In this document: positions 8,600 through 16,100 of the stretch, piece by piece
Layout of the letters: every line of letters starts with the position of its first letter
Position numbering within the stretch: position 1 is the first letter of the stretch
NCBI GenBank assembly: GCA_032718475.1
Contig: JAUCBJ010004818.1
Location: forward strand, 1 to 26,754
Direction of reading: 5' to 3'
Source: Nemertoderma westbladi
Lineage: Eukaryota; Xenacoelomorpha; Nemertodermatida; Nemertodermatidae
Length of the DNA stretch: 26,754 bases
Made by a program: the position numbers and the translations under genes
The notes under the pieces: model-generated
Seen by the model: only the letters and a program-made list of their open reading frames with translations
Databases searched by the model: none
Told to the model about the DNA's origin: nothing

Positions 8600-9082
8600 T
8601 GAATCTGTAATCAACATTCGACCAACTTCTACATTCAGTTGACTTTGTTGTTATTAATTATTATTATATATAAATTGCTCAATATAAGTAACTTATGGCT
8701 TCATTTTTGGTTATTTATATTTGTTTTTATAAGAGAGTGTATTTAAACCCTATAAGTACCGGGATATAAAATGTAACAGGGAGGGGGTTTTGACTTTTTT
8801 AATTTCAGACAGTCATCTGCAATTCAGATATTCATTTTCTATACATTTGGTTCCAGTAGGCCTAAAGTAGTTTATTCAGCAATCAAATATTAATTAATTA
8901 ATTTTATAGAAAAAAAATAATATGTAATTCTAATAATAAATTATCATAACTTTGCATCTAATTGCAAACACCAAAAAACATATAGATTGTATGTATAACC
9001 CTTCACCCACACACATAATTATAAATAATTGATTAATTATACTAATATTTACATAATTATAAAAACAGATTGACTTATGGAT
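8600..9082. other. 3' flank of the FReD gene and AT-rich spacer
   Basis: Very AT-rich sequence after the stop codon. AATAAA at 8935-8940 is a candidate polyadenylation signal about 340 bases after the stop; other TATAAA-like words occur earlier. No further gene is seen before the sharp rise in GC content at about 9080. Confidence 0.5.
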
Positions 9083-10006
9083 CTAATACTGCCCAGCAAG
9101 GTCGTTGCCGCGCAATCCCGCACCGTCGCCGAATCCCAAGCATCGCCATGGGCGACGACCGCCTTGGAGGCAGAGGGAGTTAGACTGGAGGAGAGCGAAC
9201 TGGAGCCACCGACGGACACCCCCCAACACACACGCGAGGCCCCTCTCCCGCATACCATCCCGCCTTGCCACGAGTGACTCGGCGAGGTGGCGGATGAGGA
9301 TCTGGGCCTCGGTGCACCAGATTCCATCGGTGGTGCCGACCAGAGGGGTGAATGCCATCCTCCGGTCTTCGCATACGGTGCGGTAGTGGTTCTTCTTGTA
9401 CCGACACCGTTCGTCCAGGAGAGACTCAATCGAACGGTTAGCCCGGGAATACGTGGTGGCGTCAGCGTTGATGATCGCAATGTCGAACAACGCCACACGT
9501 TGGTTTTCCCAGACCCCCCGAACGACCAAGTCTGCCCGGACTCCCCCAACCTCCCGACCCTCTCTGTCCAGGTGACCCCGGGACAGGGTTACCTCCCGCT
9601 CCACTGAGGATGGCCCAACAACTGAGGCCATGAGGTCGCCGAAGACCTCCCTAACCTCATTGTGTCGCTTCACTATGAGGCCGCCAGACTTGCAGGAGAG
9701 GGCGTGGGATGTGGAGAACGATTCTCCACAGCCCTCGCACCTTGCTGGTAGATCCGGCGGAACGAGGCCGTACCGGAGGGCCAGGGAGTCGCGGAACTCG
9801 TCAGGGGTGAGGTCGGTGTGATCCAACACCGACGGCTGGGCCGTCAACCACCCCCCAGTCTTGTTTGTCACAGTTCGGGTGACAGTTCTCCGACGGTCAG
9901 CTGGCATGTCAGCCAAAGCTGACTGCTGCCTCGCCTTGTATAATGTGTCCTGCTCTTCTCGCGACTCCTTCAGGACCTGCTTGAGGCGCGAGATGTGGTT
10001 TGCTAT
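9083..10006 (-). pseudogene. Non-LTR retrotransposon C-terminal fragment with putative restriction-like endonuclease
   Basis: An open frame on the minus strand runs from about 10006 to a TAG at 9083-9085, roughly 307 codons, in a GC-rich island with abrupt AT-rich edges. Visible marks, numbered from the leucine codon at 9916-9914, are a CCHC knuckle (C60-x2-C63-x7-H71-x3-C75), then RHN at 84-86, then RADLVV (D129) and LFDIAI (D145). A CCHC knuckle followed by RHN and a PD-(D/E)xK-like aspartate pair is the layout of the restriction-like endonuclease at the C-terminus of R2/CRE/NeSL-type elements. The expected lysine after the second aspartate is not evident. No reverse transcriptase precedes it, so this is a severely 5'-truncated copy. 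The family is inferred; a C-terminal domain of another RT-bearing element is possible. Its codon use and GC content differ sharply from those of the FReD gene. Confidence 0.6.
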
Positions 10007-10605
10007 GTGAATATATTATATGTTATATGTTAATATCAAATATTAATTTGATTAATAATTATCATTAAAATAATTAAATCAATTAATGATATCGGTAATT
10101 TTTATTTTTTTATTGGAATAATTCAAATTCATACCAATTTCTTATCCGTGTGTTCCTGATTCCGTGTTCTGTGTCCTTTCATCCCTCGTTCCATCGCGCA
10201 TTGATGTAGATAAGCCAAGTAGGCCTACTGCAGTACTGCTTCCAATTATGGGCCAAATAAATGAAGTAGCTATAACGGCACACAAACAAAACCTGCCTTA
10301 CCGCCTTATGAAGATAAGCTAACAGTTTAGATACCGGTAAACTGACTACTTTTAAAGCCTAGCTGTATGTGAACATTATTTAGGCTGACTTTGATTAAAA
10401 TGAAAGTGATAAGTAGTCAAACTCCAGTGCAAAAGCATTCTACGCCTCAGTATACTATGATATGTAGGCCTACATCTGGTACCCGGTACCGATTGTAGTG
10501 AGTTAAAAACATAAACTGAAAGTTTATATATTGTATACCGGTACATAGCAGCCCCCCAAGGGAGGCCAATTTTTAAAAGCGTCTATAGCATTATAATAAA
10601 CCGAT
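10007..10605. other. Non-coding spacer rich in palindromic hexamers
   Basis: AT-rich DNA, then at 10200-10550 several AGGCCT and ACCGGT palindromes (near 10218, 10465, 10485 and 10537). No gene is supportable. The precise 5' end of the following LINE is unclear; I place it near 10606 where GTAGGTCAGGTCAGG begins. Confidence 0.5.
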
Positions 10606-10636
10606 GTAGGTCAGGTCAGGTATTCTAGGTCATTGA

Positions 10637-10780
10637 TCAAGAAAACTTGCCACCTCCATGCAGCATAAAGGAGGTGCCACCTGTAGCTGCATAGACCCTC
10701 TTACTAGGGCAAATCTGGTCCTGTAACTAGGACCCCCTTTGTTCTGGGATAAGGACGCCTTTGGTCCTGGATTAAGGACC
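10637..10780 (+). other. LINE 5' leader with tandem hairpins
   Basis: Five potential stem-loops follow one another. CACCTCC/GGAGGTG (10651-10657, 10670-10676) comes first. Then four similar short ones: CCCT/AGGG (10696-10709), GGTCCT/AGGACC (10717-10734), GTTCT/AGGAC (10741-10755, one wobble) and GGTCCT/AGGACC (10763-10780). The last four have loops of about six bases and share flanking words, so they look like diverged repeats of a single hairpin unit. A role in translation or ribonucleoprotein assembly is only a guess. Confidence 0.55.
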
Positions 10781-10861
10781 CATATACTTGGCTGCAGGGG
10801 TATATGGCCTGACCAGGCAGATGGTGAGCTACCAATGGCTGGTCAGGAGTAGAGTGTTCTC

Positions 10862-12672
10862 ATGTCCACTCTGAGAGCACTTCACTGCGACCTGCACCTG
10901 GCAGCAAGGGTACAGGGCATGACCCAGCAGATGAGCTGCAACAGCCAATGGTGGGTCATGTGCGCCAGAGTAGATATGGGAATGGCAAACCAGGGTGTGG
11001 TATTTGCCCCGAGAGCTGACTCGGCAAAAAAGTACCCCCCAACCCCCACTATGGATTACATTAGCAATGCGGAGGTCCGGCCACTAGAGACCAGTGGAAT
11101 TACCGGACACAATCGGCCTCACAGGCGTCAGTTAACTCCTGACCGGCTGCCTGTCTCACCCCCTAATGGAGAGAGAGCAGCCAACAATTCTTTGAGTCCC
11201 TTTCCTGATGACCTTTCTGGCCCAAACCCTGGGTCACCAGGGAGGCCAGATTGTGATGGGGAGAGGGATTCTGGAGTTGGAGGCTACTCTCATGTTCCAC
11301 CCCGACTTTTTATAAGTTGGTGCCAGTTCCCAAGAAAGGCAACCTAACACTCTATGGTTCTTTTCGGGGAATCTCATTGATCTCGATTGCTGCAAAGCTA
11401 TACAATAGGATTGTATTAAATCGCATCAGGGATCCCATTGAGAGACTGCTCCGTGGAAATCAGAATGGGTTCCGTAAAGGTCGTGGGACCATGGAGCCCA
11501 TTTTGGCACTTAGAAGGATAATTGAAGAATTATCAAAAAAGAAAGACAGGCATCTGGCTGTTATCTTTGTTGACTTCTTCAAGGCCTTTGAATCAGTCTC
11601 TCGCTCACGTATGTTCAGCATACTTTCATTAATGGGATTCCTGTTGAAATTATTGCAGCAATCAGATCAGTATACGATGGTTCGACAACATTTGTGTCTA
11701 CCGTTGACGGTGACACAGAACCATTTGAAGTGTTATGGGGCGTCCTCCAAGGAGACACACTTGCACCATTCTTGTTCATTATTGTGGTTGACTATGTTCT
11801 ACGCATGTCCTTAGATCATCATAATGATGATAACTCCACCTACTGGCTCCAGAAGTCGAGGAAATCCTGCCAAGTACCTAACTGATCTAGAATTTGCTGA
11901 TGACTTAGGAGTACTCTCAGAATCATTAGAGGGAGCCCAACGGCTCCTCAGCTCATTAGAACATGCTGCTTCTAGTGTTGGTCTTTTTATTAACTCCAGA
12001 AAGACCAAAATTTTGACAGTTAACTTTGAAAGTCCTCAGCAAGTCTCTGATCGGATGAGCATAAGCTCAAAGGATGGTATGCTTGAGCATGTGGACGACT
12101 TCTGTTACCTGGGATCATGGATCCGGAAGTCAGGTGAGGACCTTCGAATACGTAAAGGAAAGGCATGGGCAGCCATGAATAGGCTTTCCAGGATTTGGAA
12201 GTCACCGAGAATTAATCGGAAACTTAAGGTCCGATTATTTAGAGCAGCAGTAGTTCCAGTACTCCTCTACGGGAGTCCATGCTGGGCTCTAACTGCTGAG
12301 GACACCAAATCTCTGGATGGCACATTCACAAGAATGCTACGCCGGGTTCATTGTGTCAAGTACAATGCACATATCTCCAACCAGACACTATATAACATTG
12401 GAGGTGTCTCATTGGTTCCCCCAAGCTTGACACTAGAACAAAATCGCCTCCGCTTTGCAGGACATTGCTTTCGCCGTGAGGACCAGCCAGTGCATAATCT
12501 TGTACTTTGGCAGCCTCATGGAGTGAATAAGCATGGTGGACAGCCCATGACTTTCTTGAGACGCATCTTAAAGGACACTGACCTTGAAGATGCGGATGAT
12601 CTAGCAAATGTCATGGGTGATAGGGAGTTGTGGCGGTGCAATTTTGTTGACAAGCCGGCACAGCATTCTTAA
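10862..12672 (+). pseudogene. LINE ORF, broken (endonuclease lost, RT frameshifted)
   Basis: The reading frame opens at ATG 10862 (or the later ATG that aligns with the first Met of copy 2, 40 codons on). It runs through a low-complexity, proline-rich N-terminal part to CCCCGAC at 11306. There, five T-rich filler bases replace 1599 bases and shift the frame. The RT resumes with the VPVPKKG motif and reads VDFFKAFE before a one-base loss near 11633 shifts the frame again. The next segment keeps GVLQGDTLAPFLF, then an 11-base deletion near 11830, between GATGAT repeats, shifts it once more. The last segment has EFADD and a C-terminal domain ending PAQHS at TAA 12670-12672. Both conserved D positions in FDSV and DLDFADD read E here. 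It cannot encode a working enzyme. Confidence 0.9.
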
Positions 12673-12716
12673 AAATGCAGCTGCAATGCAGCATGCCGAT
12701 CCTAGTAGTAGTAGTA
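12673..12716 (+). other. LINE 3' UTR with hairpin and TAG-repeat terminus
   Basis: Only about 45 bases follow the stop codon. They include GCTGC-AAT-GCAGC, a 5-bp hairpin, and end in TAG repeats. The same bases are conserved without change in the SINE at 6639-6670, consistent with a recognition element for the LINE reverse transcriptase, although no binding data exist here. Confidence 0.6.
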
Positions 12717-12974
12717 CTATTTTTGTGTTTCCAATAGATACTTGAAGCATTCAGCTATCCACTCATAACTAAATTTTTACTCTCGACCCACGTCTGGTAT
12801 TTCTGGATCTCGTTGACATCTTCAGCAGCTACCATAAGTCTGTCCCCACCTTCGTGTTCTGCCCCCCCCCCCCCCCCGTCCCCTCTGGGTCTGCAGTTGC
12901 GCGTCCCCCCCTCACCCCCACTGGGTCAGCGGTGCCCCACTGTGTGCCCCCTCAGGTCCCTCTGGAAAATGTGT
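12717..12974. other. Spacer with a C16 tract and C-rich segment
   Basis: A run of 16 cytosines at 12862-12877 sits inside a C-rich stretch of about 120 bases (12845-12965). Open frames here are proline-rich by composition. A short minus-strand frame at about 12760-12840 looks peptide-like, but I cannot identify it. Confidence 0.5.
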
Positions 12975-13305
12975 TTGATTTGGGGGCAAATTTATTTATT
13001 TTGGCGGCGAAAATGTATTATTTTGTTTTGCGAAAATTTGTAATTATTTTGGGGGTTTTGTCATTTATTTTGGGCTAATAATTGGTTTTGGGGAGCATTT
13101 ATTTATTTTGGTATTGAATAATTGGTTTTGGTATTGAAAAATTGTTTTTGGTGTTGAAAAATTTGTTTTGGTGTTTGAATACTTTTATTTGGGGTGACTT
13201 TATTTTATTTGGTGTTGAATAATTTTTTTGGGGTCATATTATTTAATTTGGTGTAAAATAATTTTTTTTGGTGAAATTTTCATCAATTTTGGGATGACTT
13301 TAATT
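12975..13305 (+). repeat. Degenerate T/G-rich tandem repeat, period about 20 bp
   Basis: Words like TTTTGGTGTTGAATAATT recur with many variants across the segment. The plus strand is almost free of C. It looks like an old microsatellite or minisatellite expansion of a TTTTGG-containing unit, too degenerate for an exact unit. Confidence 0.6.
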
Positions 13306-13990
13306 GTTAACCTTTTTAATATTTAAGGACTCATTTTGGTGCATCTCTCATATATACAGTTCGTCTCTCTCATTCACCCTAAATACTTTAATAATTAATT
13401 ATATAATTATATATAATTATATAATAATTAAATATTCTGGAATATTTATTCATTTAAGTTGAGAGCAGCTCAACTACAGTACAAACCAATATTGGATATT
13501 GAGTTCCGTTTTTGAGTACTTCTAGCCGACACTAAAGTTTCAATAACTTTTAAGTATGTGCATGGATTTTGCTCATATTGCGTGCAAACCTTTTCTACAG
13601 TACTTCGATGCTCTTTCGATTCATGTAATAAAATTTAAGAAATTCCACCAAAAATATTTGCACATTTTCTTATTTTCAATATTTTACATTTTTCGCCGGG
13701 AAAAAAGTAAATTCAATGCCTTTTCTCCCGATTTTGGGGGATATTCGAATCAAAAAGAATAAAATGTTTTTATTTCAAATACGTTTATATAAATAACTAT
13801 ATAACGCTGCCATGCGATTTAAATACAATCCTTAAAAATATGAGAAAAAAATCTTCTAACAAAAAATTGGGTTTCAATTCCATTTGCTGTTTATGTATTT
13901 ACCAAAAATTTATATTATATATAAATTTATGTAATTTACAATAGAGTTTATAATTCGCCACTTTAACTAACAACAGTGTTTTGGAATTAA
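13306..13990. other. AT-rich non-coding DNA
   Basis: Strongly AT-rich sequence with TAATTATATA-type palindromic stretches at about 13393-13425. The short plus-strand frame at 13556-13762 has no recognisable content and looks like chance. Confidence 0.5.
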
Positions 13991-13994
13991 AAAT

Positions 13995-14393
13995 TCAAAT
14001 TTGGAGATATAAGTCAACAATACGACGGTATTCAGTTGCAGGTATGACATATACTCGATGGTGAGCAGTAGCTGGCTCCGGTGGTGACATCAAAGTCGCT
14101 AGGAAAGTATTTTCGCAGAAATCAAATCGCATCCGATCGGATTTTGGAGGCCACCAGTACCGATTTAGACCTAATGAACGCATGAAACGGACGCCACCGA
14201 AAAAATGTTCTAGAAACACATTTTTAGGTGTTAAAAAAAAGGAGCTCGATAAAATATTTAAAAAAATATTTTTTTTTGCTATGCAGACCATTATATAAGA
14301 GCTGGCAGTCACAGATTTTACGGTATTTTTCATGACACTAAAAGTTTTTAAAACCAGGGGTGGGGGGGGGGGGGAACTGAACGCAAATCCCAT
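13995..14393 (-). other. Unrecognised open frame, possible decayed exon
   Basis: A 132-codon minus-strand frame crosses a G13 tract (14362-14374), which gives its proline-rich start. The C-terminal 70 codons (13995-14205) have a more protein-like composition, with aromatic and charged residues mixed. I recognise no family, and no splice sites or neighbours support it. It may be a remnant of a repeat or a single exon. Confidence 0.15.
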
Positions 14394-14436
14394 TTTGGCG
14401 AATTAATATCCCGCCTCAATGTTAAATTCTCAATTT

Positions 14437-14515
14437 AGGGAAAGGAGCAGGTTACAGTAGCACGTTATTTTAACCAAAATAAAAACTAAACACAATAGAA
14501 CAGGTTACAGTTTTA
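14437..14515 (-). repeat. Inverted stray copy of the 68-bp minisatellite
   Basis: GAAAGGAGCAGGTTACAG followed by a diverged TTTTAACCAAAATAA is the reverse complement of the unit repeated at 5355-5966. A second partial AACAGGTTACAG follows at about 14500. About 1.3 units lie here in opposite orientation, some 8.5 kb from the main array. Confidence 0.7.
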
Positions 14516-15656
14516 TTTTTGTGAGTAATTAGCTGTTATTTGTGTCCAATTTCCCCAGGAGAGGGATGAATTTTTATTGCGTCCAGTCCCCCCCACCCCT
14601 ATCTGTCTCTAAAACATCTAACATATAGATGTCATGGGTTGTGTCGGTTGCATGCTGTCGGTTATCGGCGTAACGTTTACACGTACAACCGGGGATGTAT
14701 GCGCTCTCCAGATATTATATGTATGGATATTACATGGTATGTATAAAAGAAAATCAATCTGATGTTCTGGGAAAATACTACCATTATTCTACTGAAAACC
14801 ATGACGTAGAATTTTTTTATCAGTGCATTAGTGTTCATTGAACATCACTATTATCTCACAAACGATTGCAAATAGAGATTTGCTTAGGCATTGAAATTAC
14901 TCAAGAGATTCTCTAACAAGCAGGCGTTTATGAACTACAATGCTGAGGGCTTTGTGAGGAGTTATGTAAGACATAGTTTGTTGTGTTCGATGCAAGATGT
15001 TGTCAGTGCATGTGAGGCATTGTCACTGTCAGGATATATCATATGGAAGAGGGGATGATAGGTGTTATTTATTGAAACAACATTTTAATGAAATCAACAT
15101 CATCCCATATGAAGTGTTAGGGATAATTGTGATGAGAACCTGTGGATATCCATGATTTGTTATGACAACCCACTGGAGAGAGTACACCTGATGGTAAGCC
15201 TTTAACATTCCTGAAGTCTGCTGAACGACATCGGTCTTGGTAATGTAGATGGAGTTACATGGCTGACTGTGGAGATGTAGCATTGCGGGGCCGGCCGTGG
15301 ATGCATCCTAGTGGTGTGACCAACGTATGTATGTGTGTAAGTGTGAGTGTATGTAAGGCTGTATATATAGGCCCCAATATAGAGCGCATGCAATAAGGGT
15401 TTATTATTTATTATTAAGTCAATGTGCACACCAAGATCGAGACGGAAAAACTAAGATCGTCAATATATTCCTTCATTGCTTCATGCGATGTACATTGCGG
15501 AATTATAAAACACATTGATTTCTAATGGAGCTGCAAACTTGAAATACAATATTGATGGAAAATAACAATTCCTATAACAATAAAGAAACTGTAGTATGTA
15601 AATTTAAGACAATTATATATTGTAACTAATAAATAATGCAATTTTAAGTAAAAAAA
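14516..15656. other. Non-coding DNA left of the satellite
   Basis: Mixed-composition sequence. A GTATGT/GTGTGT microsatellite-like stretch lies at about 15326-15356, followed by TATATATA at about 15362-15369. Two minus-strand frames at 15065-15429 are not recognisable, and one is driven by the microsatellite. A poly-A run (AAAAAAAAA) at about 15650 adjoins the first satellite-like GGAGTGGAGTG bases. Confidence 0.5.
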
Positions 15657-16100
15657 AAGGAGTGGAGTGGAGTGCGGAGTGCGGAGTGGGGCGGGGGTTA
15701 AATTAACCATAGTACTAGGTCTGGGTGGAGTGGGGCGGGGGTTAAATTAACCACAGTACTAAGTGCGGGTGTAGTGGGGCCGGGGTTAAATTAACCACAG
15801 TACTAAGTGCGGGTGGGGTGGGGTGGGGTGGGGTGGGGTGGGGTGGGTGATAAATCAACCACAGTAATACATGCGGGTGTGGTGGGGCGGGTGTTAAATC
15901 AACCACAGTACTAAGTGCGGGTGTCGGGGGCGGGTGTTAAATCAACCACAGTAATACATGCGGGTGTGGTGGGGCGGGTGTTAAATCAACCACAGTACTA
16001 AGTGCGGGTGTCGTGGGGCGGGTGTTAAATCAACCACAGTACTAAGTGCGGGTGGAGTGGGGCCGGGGTTAAATTAACCACAGTACTAAGTGCGGGTGTG

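Larger units (their letters stand above)
10606..12716 (+). mobile_element. LINE copy 1, internally deleted non-LTR retrotransposon
   Basis: This copy retains a leader of about 250 bases, the N-terminal part of the single ORF, the C-terminal half with most of the reverse transcriptase, and a short 3' end closing with (TAG)4TA at 12703-12716. Relative to copy 2 it lacks 1599 bases (24159-25757 there), removing the whole endonuclease and the start of the RT region. Encoded motifs place it among elements with an apurinic-type endonuclease and one long ORF; I could not fix the clade (RTE/Jockey/CR1-like groups are possible). The 5' boundary is approximate, and I found no unambiguous target-site duplication. 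Confidence 0.85.

Noticed and set aside
9049-9821. Several other open frames on both strands of the GC-rich fragment
   Set aside because: High GC gives long chance frames. Only the frame with the CCHC, RHN and aspartate motifs is protein-like.
12760-12840. Short minus-strand peptide-like stretch just after LINE copy 1
   Set aside because: About 25 codons only, with no identified family and no convincing exon borders. Too weak to list as a gene.
15202-15710. Minus-strand frames left of the satellite
   Set aside because: One is driven by a GTGTAT-type microsatellite, and none has recognisable motifs or splice signals.
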